A stretch of DNA of 64,000 nt from Pantoea cypripedii (GCF_011395035.1 NZ_CP024768.1:2455286-2519285); one strand, 5' to 3'; counted from the first letter of the stretch, positions 17,714 to 29,908 are shown. Numbers and translations: made by a program. Notes: generated from the sequence alone by a model not told the origin.

Positions 17714-17726
17714 CTTGCTTCCTTAA

Positions 17727-18557
17727 TCAGAGAAATTGTCCAAGCGTCACGCGCGGATTGCCGCCATAGTCATCCACGGTGTTCACCCCTTGATAGCCAT
17801 GCTGCACCAACAACTGACGCACCGCCTCGCCCTGCTGCCAGCCATGCTCGAGCAACAGCCAGCCGCCTGACATCAACCAGTCTGGTGCCGAGGCGATAAT
17901 CGCTCGCAGGTCTGCCAGTCCGGCATCATCGGCGACTAACGCACTGAGTGGCTCAAAACGGACATCCCCCTGCTGCAAATGCTCATCAGTGGCATCAATA
18001 TAGGGAGGATTGCTGACAATCAGGTCAAAACGTTGTGGGGGAAGTGCGGTGAACCAGTGGCTGAGGAAAAATTTTGCGTTAGAAATATGCAGACGCTGCG
18101 CATTTTCCTGCGCCAGCGCCACGGCAGCGGCAATACGATCGCAACCGTAAACCTGACAATCCGGCCGTTCACTGGCCAGTGCCAGCGCGATGGCACCCGT
18201 ACCGGTGCCCAGATCGAGTACGGTTACAGCGGCAGCAGGCAAATGGGCCAGCGCCTGCTCCACCAATATCTCGGTATCAGGACGCGGAATCAGGGTGACA
18301 TCACTGACGCGTAATGGCAGCGACCAGAATTCGCGCTCCCCCACCAGATGCGCCACCGGCTCGCCCTGGGCACGGCGTGCCAGCAGGGTTTCAAGCTGTT
18401 GCAGCTGGATGTCATCAAGCGGTGCATCGTCAAACGCCACCAGCCAGCTACGCGATTTGCCCGTGACAAACGCCAGCAGAATTTCAGCATCGCGTTTTGG
18501 GCTATCGCCACCACGCAGCGTGGTGACGGCATGCCGGAGCCAATGACGGATGTCCAT
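17727..18557 (-). CDS. prmC: Peptide chain release factor N5-glutamine methyltransferase PrmC
   Basis: Cytoplasmic SAM-dependent methyltransferase (276 residues) that methylates the Gln of the GGQ motif in release factors 1 and 2. The SAM loop VLDLGTGTGAIALALASE (about 115-132) and the substrate motif NPPYIDA (about 184-190) are intact. The start codon region overlaps the prfA stop by one base, so enzyme and one of its substrates are translationally coupled. Confidence 0.97.
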   Translation of the reverse strand: MDIRHWLRHAVTTLRGGDSPKRDAEILLAFVTGKSRSWLVAFDDAPLDDIQLQQLETLLARRAQGEPVAHLVGEREFWSLPLRVSDVTLIPRPDTEILVEQALAHLPAAAVTVLDLGTGTGAIALALASERPDCQVYGCDRIAAAVALAQENAQRLHISNAKFFLSHWFTALPPQRFDLIVSNPPYIDATDEHLQQGDVRFEPLSALVADDAGLADLRAIIASAPDWLMSGGWLLLEHGWQQGEAVRQLLVQHGYQGVNTVDDYGGNPRVTLGQFL

Positions 18558-19639
18558 TAATCCTGTCCAGCCAGCGCCGCCAGCTGATCGGCCTGATATT
18601 CCTGCACAATCGGTTCAATCAGGGTATCCAGCTTACCTTCCATGGTTTCATCCAGACGGTAAAGCGTCAGGTTGATACGATGGTCGGTCACCCGTCCCTG
18701 CGGGAAGTTATAGGTGCGGATGCGGTCGGAGCGATCACCGCTGCCCAGCAGGTTGCGACGCGTTGAGGCTTCGGCCTCGTGGCGTTTCGCCATCTCTGCG
18801 GCGTGAATGCGTGCACCCAACACCGCCAGCGCTTTAGCTTTGTTTTTATGCTGCGAACGCTCATCCTGACACTCCACCACAATCCCGGTCGGCAGGTGGG
18901 TAATGCGGATAGCAGAATCAGTGGTGTTAACGTGCTGACCACCGGCACCGGAGGAACGGAAGGTATCGATTTTCAGGTCGCCCGGATTGATCTCCGGCAG
19001 TTCGGCTTCCGGCAACTCCGGCATTACCGCTACAGTGCAGGCTGAGGTGTGGATGCGGCCCTGTGACTCGGTTTCCGGGACGCGTTGTACACGATGTCCA
19101 CCGGATTCAAACTTGAAGCGACCATACGCGCCCTCGCCTCTCACACGGGCGATAACTTCTTTATACCCGCCGTGCTCACCGTCATTGCTGCTGACAATTT
19201 CAACCTGCCAGCGACGCGCTTCTGCATAGCGGCTATACATACGGAACAGGTCACCGGCAAAAATCGCCGCTTCATCACCGCCCGTCCCGGCGCGGACTTC
19301 CACAAAGCAGGGGCGTTCGTCGTCAGGATCTTTCGGCAACAGCAATACCTGCAACTGCTGCTCCAGCGTTTCGCGTTTTTCGCGTGAGGTTTTCAGTTCT
19401 TCCTGCGCCATATCGCGCATTTCAGGATCGTCGAGCAGCATCTCTGCCGTCTCAATATCTTCCTGCACCTGTTGCCATTCACGGAAACAACGGGTCACGT
19501 CAGACAACTGTGCATATTCGCGCGAAAGCGCACGGAAACGGTCCTGATCGGCAATCACGCCAGCATCGCCCAGCATCGCTTCCACTTCTTCGTGACGTTC
19601 CTGGAGCGCTTCCAGCTTGGCAACAATAGAGGTCTTCAT
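18557..19639 (-). CDS. prfA: Peptide chain release factor 1
   Basis: Release factor for UAA and UAG codons, 360 residues. The catalytic GGQ ([17 protein letters not shown]) is near residues 231-239 and the codon-reading PxT motif appears as PET in [10 protein letters not shown] (E. coli has PAT). Length and ends match E. coli RF1. Lies 35 bp after hemA and directly upstream of prmC. Confidence 0.98.
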   Translation of the reverse strand: MKTSIVAKLEALQERHEEVEAMLGDAGVIADQDRFRALSREYAQLSDVTRCFREWQQVQEDIETAEMLLDDPEMRDMAQEELKTSREKRETLEQQLQVLLLPKDPDDERPCFVEVRAGTGGDEAAIFAGDLFRMYSRYAEARRWQVEIVSSNDGEHGGYKEVIARVRGEGAYGRFKFESGGHRVQRVPETESQGRIHTSACTVAVMPELPEAELPEINPGDLKIDTFRSSGAGGQHVNTTDSAIRITHLPTGIVVECQDERSQHKNKAKALAVLGARIHAAEMAKRHEAEASTRRNLLGSGDRSDRIRTYNFPQGRVTDHRINLTLYRLDETMEGKLDTLIEPIVQEYQADQLAALAGQD

Positions 19640-19674
19640 GTAATTGAGGGTATCCCGTAAAAGGTCGTAACAGC

Positions 19675-20931
19675 CTAATCGAGACCGAGGCTGTCACGTA
19701 AGATCTGCAGGCGTTCGCTGTCGCCATCGCGCGCGGCCTGCTGTAGTGATTTGGTTGGAGCGTGAATTAAACGGTTGGTCAGCTTGTGTGCCAGCTCCTG
19801 CAACACTTTTTCCGCATCCGCGCCCTGACGCAGCGCAGCCAGCGCGCGTTCCTGCAATTCAGCACGGACATCATCGGCCTGGGTACGATACTCGCGAATG
19901 GTTTCGACAGCACTTTGCGCGCGCAGCCAGGCCATAAATTCGCCACTTTCCTGCACCACAATGCTTTCAGCCTGCACCGCAGCGGCTTTACGCTGCGCCA
20001 TATTCTGCTCAATGATCGCCTGCAGGTCATCCACGCTGTAGAGATAGGCATTGGCGAGTTTGCCCACTTCCGGCTCTACGTCACGCGGTACGGCGATATC
20101 CACCAGCAACATCGGCTGGTTACGGCGTGCTTTTAACGCGCGTTCCACCATCCCTTTGCCGATAATGGGCAGCGGGCTGGCAGTAGAAGAAATAATAATA
20201 TCAGCATCGGCGAGACGCGAATCAATATCCGCCAGACCAATCACTTCAGCCCCGACTTCATCGGCCAGCAGTTGAGCGCGCTCACGTGTACGGTTGGCGA
20301 TCATCAGTTTTTTCACATGATGTTCGCGCAAATGGCGCGCCACCAGCTCGATGGTTTCACCGGCACCCACCAGTAAAACATTGACGGTGCTGAGCGATTC
20401 AAAGATTTGACGTGCCAGAGAACAGGCAGCAAAGGCAACAGAAACCGCGCTGGCACCGATTTCGGTTTCGGTACGGACGCGTTTGGCGACCGAGAAGGTT
20501 TTCTGGAACATGCGCTCCAGTTCACTGCTCAACGCATGGCCACGCTGAGAATCGGCGAAGGCTTTTTTCACCTGCCCCAGAATCTGCGGCTCGCCCAGCA
20601 CCAGCGAGTCCAGCCCGCTGGCGACGCGCATCAGATGACTGACTGCGGCGTTATCCTGGTGCCAGTAGAGGCTTTTGCGCACATCTTCTTCGCGCAGTTG
20701 GTGATAGTCACACAACCAGCGCACCAGCTTCTCCTGCAAATCGGCCTGCTGCTCTACGCTAAGGTAGAGTTCAGTACGATTACAGGTGGAAAGCACCACA
20801 CCACTTTGCACCATCGGCTGGGATAACAGGCTGCTAAGTGCCTGATCCAGCGTATCCGGCGTGAACGATACACGTTCGCGCAGTGCAACAGGTGCAGTTT
20901 TATGGTTGATTCCGAGTGCAAGCAGCGTCAT
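19675..20931 (-). CDS. hemA: Glutamyl-tRNA reductase
   Basis: NADPH-dependent reduction of glutamyl-tRNA to glutamate-1-semialdehyde, first step of haem synthesis. 418 residues. The catalytic cysteine is in [12 protein letters not shown] (Cys50), followed by [20 protein letters not shown] and the nucleotide-binding [16 protein letters not shown]. First gene of the leftward operon hemA-prfA-prmC-sirB2-sirB1-kdsA and divergent from lolB; E. coli HemA level is controlled by haem-dependent proteolysis. Confidence 0.98.
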   Translation of the reverse strand: MTLLALGINHKTAPVALRERVSFTPDTLDQALSSLLSQPMVQSGVVLSTCNRTELYLSVEQQADLQEKLVRWLCDYHQLREEDVRKSLYWHQDNAAVSHLMRVASGLDSLVLGEPQILGQVKKAFADSQRGHALSSELERMFQKTFSVAKRVRTETEIGASAVSVAFAACSLARQIFESLSTVNVLLVGAGETIELVARHLREHHVKKLMIANRTRERAQLLADEVGAEVIGLADIDSRLADADIIISSTASPLPIIGKGMVERALKARRNQPMLLVDIAVPRDVEPEVGKLANAYLYSVDDLQAIIEQNMAQRKAAAVQAESIVVQESGEFMAWLRAQSAVETIREYRTQADDVRAELQERALAALRQGADAEKVLQELAHKLTNRLIHAPTKSLQQAARDGDSERLQILRDSLGLD

Positions 20932-21147
20932 GGTGATTCTGGTGGGATATCCCAGGTATTGTCATGGTTTTGTGAAGCGCATAATACAAGATGCCATAGA
21001 TCAAGAAAAGCCATACAAAGGCTATGACTGTAATAAGATTAAACTGATCGTGCGCAATAATCCGTACATCAGCATTGACGGCTTAGATGCGGATGGTTAG
21101 CGTTACCGGTTACGAATTAAAAACGTGTCTGAGGAGATGACCACGTG

Positions 21148-21774
21148 ATGCACATGCCCAAGCGCAAGCTGTTGCGCCTTTTACCCCTTGCCAGCGTGCT
21201 GCTGGCTGCCTGTAGCATCAACAAGCCGCAGCAGGGCCCTGGTCCGAGCACCACCTCACCACAGTGGCAGCAACATCAACAGACGGTGGCGAAGATCAGC
21301 CATTATGAAACCCGTGGCGCGTTCGCTTACATTTCTGATCGCCAGAAAGTCTATGCCCGCTTTAACTGGCAGCAGACCGCCGCTGACCGCTATCGCCTGC
21401 TGCTGACTAACCCACTGGGCAGCACTGAGTTACAGCTGGATGCGCAAGGTTCCGTGGTGCAAATCGTCGATAACAAAGGCAAGCGCTACGTCAGCAATGA
21501 CGCTGAGAAGATGATTTCCCAGCTAACCGGCATGGACATTCCGCTGGCTAATCTGCGTCAGTGGATGATGGGCTTGCCTGGCGATGCCAGCGACTATCAG
21601 CTGAACGACCAATATCAGTTGCAGAGCCTGAACTACAGCCGTAACGGCCAGCAGTGGAAAGTCACGATTTCTGATTACGACAGCAAAGTCACCCCACCGC
21701 TGCCAGCCAATCTGGAGTTGAGTGAAGGTGGTCAGCGTATCAAACTGCGTATGGATAGCTGGACCGTACAATGA
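21148..21774 (+). CDS. lolB: Outer-membrane lipoprotein receptor LolB
   Basis: Lipoprotein that accepts lipoproteins from LolA and inserts them in the outer membrane. The ATG at 21148 gives 208 residues and an N-terminus of the same length as in E. coli ([14 protein letters not shown]); the GTG one codon earlier is also near the GAGGAG site. Lipobox LLAAC puts the lipidated Cys near residue 22. [32 protein letters not shown] and [20 protein letters not shown] are family signatures. Overlaps ispE by four bases and is divergent from hemA. Confidence 0.96.
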   Translation: MHMPKRKLLRLLPLASVLLAACSINKPQQGPGPSTTSPQWQQHQQTVAKISHYETRGAFAYISDRQKVYARFNWQQTAADRYRLLLTNPLGSTELQLDAQGSVVQIVDNKGKRYVSNDAEKMISQLTGMDIPLANLRQWMMGLPGDASDYQLNDQYQLQSLNYSRNGQQWKVTISDYDSKVTPPLPANLELSEGGQRIKLRMDSWTVQ

Positions 21775-22628
21775 TCACCACCTGGCCTGCTCCGGCGAAG
21801 CTAAATTTATTTCTTTACATCACTGGCCGTCGTCCGGACGGCTATCATAATCTGCAAACCCTGTTTCAGTTCCTTGATTACGGCGATACGCTGACCATCA
21901 CCCCGGATAGCAGCGGTGATATTCGTTTGCTGACGCCACTCGACGACGTCCCGGACGAGGAAAATCTGATTGTCCGGGCGGCACGGGCGTTAATGCAGGT
22001 GGCAAGTGCGCGCGGCACCCTGCCGCCGCATGCCGGTGCGCAGATTGCCCTGGAAAAGCGTTTGCCCATGGGGGGCGGACTGGGTGGCGGCTCGTCAGAT
22101 GCCGCGACGGTGCTGGTGGCGCTGAATCATCAGTGGCAAACCGGGCTGAGCGTCGATGAGCTGGCGGCAATTGGCGTGCGGCTGGGAGCGGATGTGCCGG
22201 TATTTATCCGCGGGCACGCCGCCTTTGCCGAAGGCGTGGGTGAACAATTGCAGCCAGCCGCTCCGGCAGAAAAGTGGTATCTGGTGGCCCATCCGGGCGT
22301 CAGCATCGCGACGCCGCAAATCTTTGGCGATCCTGAGCTGACGAGAGATTCACCAACCCGCTCACTTGATGTACTTTTGCAGCTGCCTTTCCACAATGAT
22401 TGTGAATCAGTGGCAAGAAAACGTTTTCGTGAGGTTGATGAGCTGGTTTCCTGGCTGCTAGAATACGCGCCGTCGCGCCTGACTGGGACCGGAGCTTGTG
22501 TGTTTGCTGAATTTAACACCGAATCCGCCGCTCGTCAGGTGCTGGAGCTTGCCCCGGAATGGATACGAGGATTTGTGGCGCGCGGGCTAAATACCTCGCC
22601 GTTACAACGTACTCTTTCCGGGATTTAA
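21771..22628 (+). CDS. ispE: 4-diphosphocytidyl-2-C-methyl-D-erythritol kinase
   Basis: GHMP-family kinase of the non-mevalonate isoprenoid pathway, 285 residues. Substrate-binding opening [20 protein letters not shown], the ATP-binding glycine-rich loop [18 protein letters not shown] (about 96-113) and the closing [14 protein letters not shown] are all present. Translationally coupled to lolB (ATGA overlap), the conserved lolB-ispE-prs order. Confidence 0.97.
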   Translation: MITTWPAPAKLNLFLYITGRRPDGYHNLQTLFQFLDYGDTLTITPDSSGDIRLLTPLDDVPDEENLIVRAARALMQVASARGTLPPHAGAQIALEKRLPMGGGLGGGSSDAATVLVALNHQWQTGLSVDELAAIGVRLGADVPVFIRGHAAFAEGVGEQLQPAAPAEKWYLVAHPGVSIATPQIFGDPELTRDSPTRSLDVLLQLPFHNDCESVARKRFREVDELVSWLLEYAPSRLTGTGACVFAEFNTESAARQVLELAPEWIRGFVARGLNTSPLQRTLSGI

Positions 22629-22694
22629 GCGTATGCGTGACTGTGTCACCCCTGTTCCAGACGCAGCACGCGACGCATCAACACACCTGTATGA

Positions 22695-23714
<1,020 letters not shown>

Positions 23715-23720
23715 TCGAAC

Positions 23721-23745
23721 AAAACCGGGCCACGTGCCCGGTTTT
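23721..23745 (+). terminator. Terminator of prs
   Basis: AAAACCGGGC pairs with GCCCGGTTTT across a five-base loop immediately after the prs stop, followed by T-rich sequence. Confidence 0.9.
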
Positions 23746-23940
23746 CTCTCTCTCGTCCTGCTATTACGTCATTTACCGACTAAGCCGCTCCCGCTGCGGA
23801 TGCTTGCGCGATAAATTTCGTTAAAATTCGCTATTCTCGTTGCCATTCACTGTTTTCTGCCAACACTGACATCCGGACTTTAGCGCCCCAATGTTTAGTG
23901 GTATTTTTCACCACACTTTTTTTTGAGAACTCCGACCACT

Positions 23941-25110
23941 ATGGCTCTCGACATCTACACACTTTTTGTATGTGAGCTCTATGTACTGGGGTTTTTGAGC
24001 ATCATTCTGGTCTTCGCCTGGATCGGTTCGCAGTATGATCGCGTACTGGGCTTCACTTCGCTGACGCTGACGTTAACCTTACTGGCCGTGTTTCTCAGCA
24101 GCCTGCGCGCCGCAGGACTGCACTTTTTGCCGGTTGCGGTCGGGAATGTGGTCATGATGCTGGCCTATGGCTGTTTGCTGAATGCCTTCCGCGTGTTCTG
24201 TAAAAAACCGATAGGGCTGAGCTGGCTGGCTGGCGCGCTGCTGTGGGCCATTCTGTGCTGCTTCCCGGCTTTTTATTACAGTATGCCCAAACGCGTGCTG
24301 GTGGTGTGTCTGCTGTGTATGTTTTACACCGCGGCGTTAATTCAGCTGTTATGGCGCGCCCGCGCCTCGCTGAAGGTGACGTTCTGGCCCGCGCAGACGC
24401 TATTGTGGATCCATCTGCTGTTCCATCTGGCGCGCATTTTTCTCGATGATGCGGTGGCGACACCGGTACATGGTGCGATTGGCGGCTCCAGTTTTTCCGT
24501 CTACGTGATTCTCGAATCCATTCTGTTTGTGATTGGCCTGGCGTTTACCATTCTGGCGATGGTTAATGAACGTACGCAGATTGCGCATAAACTGGCATCC
24601 CTGCACGACCCGCTAACCAGCGTGTGGAATCGCCGAGCCTTGTTCGAGCAGGCAGAAAAGATCATTGCCCGACGGTTACGTCAGCAAAAGCCCTTCACCG
24701 CCGTATTGTTCGATCTTGACCACTTCAAAAGCATTAATGACCGTTACGGTCATCAGCAAGGCGATCGGGTATTAATTGATTTTTGCCAGGTTGCGCAGGC
24801 GTTACTGCCAGAAGAAGGCCAATTTGCCCGTCTGGGCGGAGAGGAATTTGCCGCCATTTTGCCCGGCGACAGCGAACAGGCACAGACGGTATGTGAACGC
24901 ATCCGCGTTGCGACACAGCTGTCGCAACCGGATGATATCATTTACACCGTTAGCATTGGCTTTGCCACATCCTGCCAGGAAGATCAGCATTTCCCGACGC
25001 TGCTGGCACTGGCCGATGAAGCACTCTACCGCGCAAAAGCCACGGGCCGTAACCGCACCGAACAGTATCTGGCACAGTTACAGCCGATTAATCAGGCTAC
25101 GCTGGTTTAG
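23941..25110 (+). CDS. Membrane-bound GGDEF diguanylate cyclase
   Basis: Probable synthase of cyclic di-GMP, 389 residues from the ATG at 23941 (MALDIYTLF). The N-terminal 210 residues contain six or seven hydrophobic helices with no recognised ligand pocket. A GGDEF domain follows: LASLHDPLTSVWNRRALF, then FDLDHFKSINDRYGHQQGD and the signature RLGGEEF near residue 300, so the active loop is intact. The positions where an inhibitory RxxD site would stand read PEEG, so feedback inhibition by product is unlikely through that site. Lies alone between prs and ychH. Given the flagellar genes elsewhere in the window, a role in the motile-sessile switch is possible, but nothing here links it to a target. 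Confidence 0.88.
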   Translation: MALDIYTLFVCELYVLGFLSIILVFAWIGSQYDRVLGFTSLTLTLTLLAVFLSSLRAAGLHFLPVAVGNVVMMLAYGCLLNAFRVFCKKPIGLSWLAGALLWAILCCFPAFYYSMPKRVLVVCLLCMFYTAALIQLLWRARASLKVTFWPAQTLLWIHLLFHLARIFLDDAVATPVHGAIGGSSFSVYVILESILFVIGLAFTILAMVNERTQIAHKLASLHDPLTSVWNRRALFEQAEKIIARRLRQQKPFTAVLFDLDHFKSINDRYGHQQGDRVLIDFCQVAQALLPEEGQFARLGGEEFAAILPGDSEQAQTVCERIRVATQLSQPDDIIYTVSIGFATSCQEDQHFPTLLALADEALYRAKATGRNRTEQYLAQLQPINQATLV

Positions 25111-25112
25111 TA

Positions 25113-25388
25113 TCAGGGGTGATGGGTATTACGGCGGCAACGTTTATCGCCGTAATGCCGCAACCAAAAATAGCGGTCTTCGACTTTTTCGCGTCCGCTG
25201 ACACGCGCACCAACCAGCCACAGCAACGCACCGATAAAGATGCTGAACATTGCGCCATGCGCCAGAAATTGCGGCAGATTCAGCGAAGGAATTTGATTGA
25301 TGATCGAATAGCCGACGCCGAGCACCATGGTGAGTAAGCCGAGACACATCAGGCCGTTACCGATATAGCGAGTGTGATGACGTTTCAT
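25113..25388 (-). CDS. ychH: YchH family stress-associated inner-membrane protein
   Basis: Protein of 91 residues with two membrane helices (about 11-30 and 43-62) and a hydrophilic tail (RVSGREKVEDRYFWLRHYGD). The opening MKRHHTRYIGNGLMCLGLL and the position next to pth-ychF identify the E. coli YchH (DUF2583) family, reported as stress-induced; mechanism unknown. Its stop lies two bases from that of the convergent cyclase gene. Confidence 0.9.
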   Translation of the reverse strand: MKRHHTRYIGNGLMCLGLLTMVLGVGYSIINQIPSLNLPQFLAHGAMFSIFIGALLWLVGARVSGREKVEDRYFWLRHYGDKRCRRNTHHP

Positions 25389-25650
25389 GGTTCACCTCCA
25401 TCCTTATGAGCAAAGCTAAGAACAGCACATAACGTTAACTGACCATAAGTTTAGGCAATAGCAGGCGGTTAAGATGCGTACAGGATCACACATCTTTCAC
25501 AATTCTGACAAAACTTTACCGCTTATCGGATTGATTTCGATAGAAAATGATAAATAACGAAGCGTCACTATTCTTCGCCCTCGCCCTTTGTCATCTCCTT
25601 ATCCACGCAGTAAACTAACGCCCTTTGTGAAGCGAGACAGGATAACCATC

Positions 25651-26238
25651 GTGAGCAGCATTAAACTGATTGTCGGACTGGCGAATCCCGGCGCCGAATA
25701 TGCCGCCACGCGCCATAACGCTGGCGCCTGGTATGTGGATCTGCTGGCAGAGCGCTACAATCAGTCTCTGAAAGACGAACCCAAATTCTTTGGCTATACC
25801 GCCCGGTTATCGCTGGCAGGGGAAGATGTGCGCCTGCTGGTACCCACCACTTTTATGAACCTGAGTGGCAAAGCGGTTGCAGCAATGGCGACCTTTTACC
25901 GTATCGCGCCGGAAGAGATTCTGGTGGCACACGATGAGCTGGATTTACCGCCGGGTATCGCGAAATTCAAACAGGGTGGCGGCCACGGCGGCCATAACGG
26001 GCTGAAAGACATCATCAGTAAGCTGGGCAACAACAATAATTTTCACCGCCTGCGAGTTGGTATTGGTCACCCAGGGGATCGTAATAAAGTGACCGGCTTT
26101 GTGCTGGGTAAACCCCCTGCCAGTGAACAGAAGCTGATTGACGATGCCATTGACGAAGCAGTGCGTTGCACTGAACTCTGGCTGAAAGAAGACAAAATAA
26201 AGGCAATGAACCGCCTGCACGCTTTCAAAGCCGGTTAA
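25651..26238 (+). CDS. pth: Peptidyl-tRNA hydrolase
   Basis: Releases peptides from prematurely dropped peptidyl-tRNA. The GTG at 25651 gives 195 residues ([20 protein letters not shown]) matching E. coli Pth ([13 protein letters not shown]). The active-site region [11 protein letters not shown] with His20, [13 protein letters not shown], and HDELDLPPG with the conserved Asp, plus [13 protein letters not shown], are intact. Followed 112 bp later by ychF in the usual order. Confidence 0.97.
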   Translation: MSSIKLIVGLANPGAEYAATRHNAGAWYVDLLAERYNQSLKDEPKFFGYTARLSLAGEDVRLLVPTTFMNLSGKAVAAMATFYRIAPEEILVAHDELDLPPGIAKFKQGGGHGGHNGLKDIISKLGNNNNFHRLRVGIGHPGDRNKVTGFVLGKPPASEQKLIDDAIDEAVRCTELWLKEDKIKAMNRLHAFKAG

Positions 26239-26350
26239 CGCCAATTCCCGCGCCGCACAGCAGCATTTCTGTGTATAATGCGCGAAATTTTTAGAATCTG
26301 TCAGCGTTGCCAGCCAGCGCTGCATCCTCAGTGAGAAAGGTAATCAGACC

Positions 26351-27442
26351 ATGGGATTTAAATGCGGTATTGTGGGCCTGCCGAACGTCGGTAAATCCAC
26401 CCTGTTCAACGCGCTGACCAAAGCGGGTATCGAAGCAGCCAACTTTCCGTTCTGCACCATCGAACCCAATACCGGTGTGGTGCCGATGCCCGACCCACGT
26501 CTCGATCAACTGAGCGATATCGTTAAGCCGCAGCGTGTTGTACCCACCACCATGGAATTCGTCGATATTGCCGGTCTGGTAGAAGGTGCGTCGAAAGGTG
26601 AAGGTCTTGGCAACAAATTCCTGACCAATATCCGTGAAACCGAGGCTATCGGCCACGTGGTACGTTGCTTTGAGAATGACAACATCATTCACGTGGCAGG
26701 CAAAGTTAACCCGGCTGAAGATATTGACGTTATCAACACCGAGCTGGCGCTGTCGGATCTCGACACCTGCGAACGTGCCATCCAGCGCGTGCAGAAAAAA
26801 GCCAAAGGTGGTGATAAAGACGCGAAGGCCGAGCTGGCTGCACTGGAGAAATGTCTGCCGCATCTGGAAAACGCTGGCATGCTGCGTTCGCTGGATTTGG
26901 ATGCCGATGAAAAAGCGGCCATTCGTTATCTGAGCTTCCTGACGTTGAAGCCGACGATGTACATCGCCAACGTTAACGAAGATGGTTTCGAGAACAACCC
27001 TTATCTCGATCAGGTGCGCGCGATTGCTGATGCCGAAGGCTCTGTTGTGGTGCCGGTTTGTGCCGCAGTGGAATCGGATATCGCCGAGCTGGATGATGAA
27101 GAGCGTGCTGAATTTATGGCTGAGCTGGGTCTGGAAGAACCGGGTCTGAACCGCGTTATCCGCGCGGGTTACACCCTGCTCAACCTGCAGACCTACTTCA
27201 CCGCCGGTGTGAAAGAAGTGCGTGCCTGGACTATCCCGGTCGGCGCAACGGCTCCGCAGGCGGCGGGCAAAATCCACACCGACTTCGAAAAAGGCTTTAT
27301 CCGCGCCCAGACCATCGCATTTGATGACTTTGTCACTTATAAAGGTGAACAAGGCGCGAAGGAAGCAGGCAAAATGCGCTCAGAAGGGAAAGAATACATC
27401 GTGAAAGATGGCGATGTGATGAACTTCCTGTTCAACGTCTGA
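26351..27442 (+). CDS. ychF: Redox-responsive P-loop ATPase/GTPase YchF
   Basis: OBG-family P-loop protein of 363 residues that binds ATP and ribosomes and dampens the oxidative stress response in E. coli. P-loop [14 protein letters not shown] near residues 9-22, G3-like [20 protein letters not shown] near 73-92, an inserted coiled-coil region (about 130-170) and a C-terminal TGS domain ([20 protein letters not shown] and DVMNFLFNV at the end). Confidence 0.97.
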   Translation: MGFKCGIVGLPNVGKSTLFNALTKAGIEAANFPFCTIEPNTGVVPMPDPRLDQLSDIVKPQRVVPTTMEFVDIAGLVEGASKGEGLGNKFLTNIRETEAIGHVVRCFENDNIIHVAGKVNPAEDIDVINTELALSDLDTCERAIQRVQKKAKGGDKDAKAELAALEKCLPHLENAGMLRSLDLDADEKAAIRYLSFLTLKPTMYIANVNEDGFENNPYLDQVRAIADAEGSVVVPVCAAVESDIAELDDEERAEFMAELGLEEPGLNRVIRAGYTLLNLQTYFTAGVKEVRAWTIPVGATAPQAAGKIHTDFEKGFIRAQTIAFDDFVTYKGEQGAKEAGKMRSEGKEYIVKDGDVMNFLFNV

Positions 27443-27483
27443 TTAGCTGCATAATCGATCAGACGCAGTAATGCAAACCTGCA

Positions 27484-27512
27484 AAGCTCACGCAATCGCG
27501 TGGGCTTTTTTA
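27484..27512 (+). terminator. Terminator of ychF
   Basis: AGCTCACGC and GCGTGGGCT form a stem with loop AATC followed by six T residues, 40 bp after the ychF stop. Confidence 0.88.
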
Positions 27513-27637
27513 TTTAATGGTTATTTTTCCTGGCCTGCTTCCGCTAAATCCGCGTGGTAATTTTTCTGGCACAGATCAGAAAAACGTCTATTCTCAATCT
27601 ACGCTATGGAAGACAGAATGATTTAAACAGGAGAAAT

Positions 27638-28357
27638 ATGAAATATCCTTTGTCCGCATTTATATTCACTACCTCTCTGATGGGTAACGTCTCAGCAATA
27701 ACGCCTGGCGGGATGGCTGGCTGGAACTGGTCTGTTAACGCAACGAATATTACCAGTCTGACCATGCCGTTTACGGTAAATACCGATATGGAAAGTGCCG
27801 GGTATTATTACGCGAATCAATTTTCGTTCACCGGCACCGGTGCGGTAGGTTATATTGGCCTGCAACCACGAACCGACGAACAATATATGGTGGTGTACTC
27901 TTCTTTTATTTCTGGAACTCAGGTTGCGGACACGAATCACTGCCGACAGGGTGCAGATGGTGGCGAGGGTGTCAGTTGCTCTGTGATGTATCCGATTAAA
28001 ATCAATAGAAAATATCTGTTTGAGATACGCCGGGCTACGGATGATGCGAATGTCTGGTATGGCTTCGTCAGAGAAGAAGACAGCAAAGAAGAAACGCAAA
28101 TTGGCGCATGGCGCCTCCCGGAAAACTCAGGAACATTAAGAAACAGCCAGAGTGGGTGGATTGAATATTATAAAGATGTCGGAACCTGTTTTATGACCGA
28201 AGTAACACAAATAACCGTCTCCCCCCCTTTTGTGACACAAAGTGGGGAGCAGGGAGTACTGACTTATCCGCATAACTATGGCAGATGTATGGGTAAATTT
28301 AATTTTCGATATGAATATTCCGACAAAAACTTAAAAATCACCGTTGGCCAGCAATGA
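27638..28357 (+). CDS. Secreted protein of unknown function, possibly DUF3472-like
   Basis: Protein of 239 residues starting at the ATG at 27638, which has an AGGAG site. A signal peptide (MKYPLSAFIFTTSLMGNVSA) is cut before ITPGG, so it is exported. The region ESAGYYYANQFSFTG with VGYIGLQ, YMVVYSSFI and later WYGFVREEDS and IGAWRLPE resembles the beta-sandwich DUF3472 family, by memory only. Four cysteines in the second half could pair. Base composition is visibly richer in A+T than ychF and phoA on either side, and the gene stands alone between two terminators, which suggests later acquisition. Confidence 0.65.
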   Translation: MKYPLSAFIFTTSLMGNVSAITPGGMAGWNWSVNATNITSLTMPFTVNTDMESAGYYYANQFSFTGTGAVGYIGLQPRTDEQYMVVYSSFISGTQVADTNHCRQGADGGEGVSCSVMYPIKINRKYLFEIRRATDDANVWYGFVREEDSKEETQIGAWRLPENSGTLRNSQSGWIEYYKDVGTCFMTEVTQITVSPPFVTQSGEQGVLTYPHNYGRCMGKFNFRYEYSDKNLKITVGQQ

Positions 28358-28380
28358 TGATCTGTTGTCTATATAAAGTA

Positions 28381-28409
28381 AAAACCCACGCGCTTGCGTG
28401 GGTTTTTTA
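28381..28409. terminator. Bidirectional terminator between secreted-protein gene and phoA
   Basis: AAAACCCACGC and GCGTGGGTTTTTT pair across a short loop, with A and T runs on the two sides, between two convergent genes. Confidence 0.88.
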
Positions 28410-28427
28410 TTGGTGATTAAGGGCGTG

Positions 28428-29834
28428 TTATTTAATGCCCATCGCATCGCGCAGGGTAAAGAACAGGTCGGTTTGATCCGTCAGCCCCACCACGTTGGCA
28501 GCATGGGGGCCGTAGGCGGCAATACGCAGCTGGGTGCCGGTATGCTCCTGCGAATCCTCTTCCGAGTTACCGTAGCTGATGGTCATCACCGCGCCATCTT
28601 TGGTATTTACCGCCTGGGTTAACCCCGGTGCCTTGGTGCCATTTTCGACGATTTGGCTGCTGTGAGCGTGGTCCGCAGTCACCACCACCAGCGTATCACC
28701 GTGCTGGCGGGCGAAGGCCAGCGCCTGCTGTACCGCTTCGTCGAGGTCCACGGTTTCACCAATCTGACCACAGGGATTGGCGGCATGATCCTGTTTATCA
28801 ATCGATGCCCCCTCAACCTGCAGGAAGAAACCTTTGTCATTCTGGCTGAGCAGGTCGAGTGCCTTTTTGGTCATCTGCGCCAGCGTCGGCGTACTCGCCG
28901 GACGGTCTTTATTCACTTCACAGGTCACCACCGGCTTATCCAGGTTACCGTGATAACTGGCTTTTGGCCCCTGCCAGCGCACCGGCATATTACCCGCCGC
29001 AAACAGCCCCAGCAGTGGCTTGCTTTGGTCAGCCTGCTGTACGCCATTCATGCCATCAAGATCATCCACCAGCTGATAACCCAGTACCTGCGCCTGCTCA
29101 CGCAGGGTTTTCCCCTGATATTCACCCGCTTTCGCCACTTCGCTGAAGGATTTCGCCCCACCGCCCAGCGTGACATCCGCACGGGTTTTCAGCATCTGTT
29201 CGGTGATCGAACCCTTTCCACCCTGCTCCAGCGCATTGCCTGGGCATAGCTCACTGGTTTTTTCCGGACCATAACATTTACGCGAAGTCACATGGGCGAT
29301 CAGTGCTGCGGGTGTCGCGTCCTGCAGTTCCGCAGTAGAAACGTTACCGGTAGCCTTACCCGCCGCCTTTGCTAACTCCAGCAGTGTGGTCTGGTCTTTT
29401 CCGTTTACATCAACACCAATGGCACCATTATAGGATTTGGTGCCGGTTGCCCAGGCCGTGGCAGAAGCGGCTGAATCCGTGACGTAATTCGGCTTGTGGG
29501 TTTTCTTATCCAGTGAATAGTGGGTGTACTGGCCGGTAAGCGGAAGCGCATCAATACCCGGGAAGAAGCCACCGGCCCCCATCGCCAGGTTACGGGCTGC
29601 GGTAATTTCCGAATCCCCCATCCCATCACCAATCAGCAGAATCACGTTTTTTGCCGTGCTATTGCTGAGCGAGGCTTTCAATGCCTCGGTTTGATCGCCT
29701 GTCAGACGACGCGCACCACCGTGCTGAGTCAGATCGCCGGTTGCGGCGCGGGAGTAACTGGTCTCATCCGCCATCGCAGCCGGAGCCAACAATGAAGCGA
29801 TGAGTGGAACCGTAATCAGAGGTATCTGTTTCAT
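28428..29834 (-). CDS. phoA: Alkaline phosphatase
   Basis: Periplasmic phosphomonoesterase of the phosphate-starvation response, 468 residues with signal peptide ([20 protein letters not shown], cut near MADETS). The nucleophile serine is in [12 protein letters not shown] near residue 120, the first metal site in [13 protein letters not shown], and [14 protein letters not shown] with [13 protein letters not shown] give the remaining zinc and magnesium ligands. Overall very like E. coli PhoA. A candidate PhoB box lies upstream. Confidence 0.97.
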   Translation of the reverse strand: MKQIPLITVPLIASLLAPAAMADETSYSRAATGDLTQHGGARRLTGDQTEALKASLSNSTAKNVILLIGDGMGDSEITAARNLAMGAGGFFPGIDALPLTGQYTHYSLDKKTHKPNYVTDSAASATAWATGTKSYNGAIGVDVNGKDQTTLLELAKAAGKATGNVSTAELQDATPAALIAHVTSRKCYGPEKTSELCPGNALEQGGKGSITEQMLKTRADVTLGGGAKSFSEVAKAGEYQGKTLREQAQVLGYQLVDDLDGMNGVQQADQSKPLLGLFAAGNMPVRWQGPKASYHGNLDKPVVTCEVNKDRPASTPTLAQMTKKALDLLSQNDKGFFLQVEGASIDKQDHAANPCGQIGETVDLDEAVQQALAFARQHGDTLVVVTADHAHSSQIVENGTKAPGLTQAVNTKDGAVMTISYGNSEEDSQEHTGTQLRIAAYGPHAANVVGLTDQTDLFFTLRDAMGIK

Positions 29835-29908
29835 TTATAAGCATCCTTATTCACAAATATAACCAAATGTTTCCGCGGACAAGTCTGCGACAATGGCGTT
29901 ACACTTTT

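Noticed and set aside
26291..27352. 353-codon minus-strand open frame across ychF
   Set aside because: Antisense to ychF with no ribosome-binding site and a composition that mirrors the codon bias of ychF.
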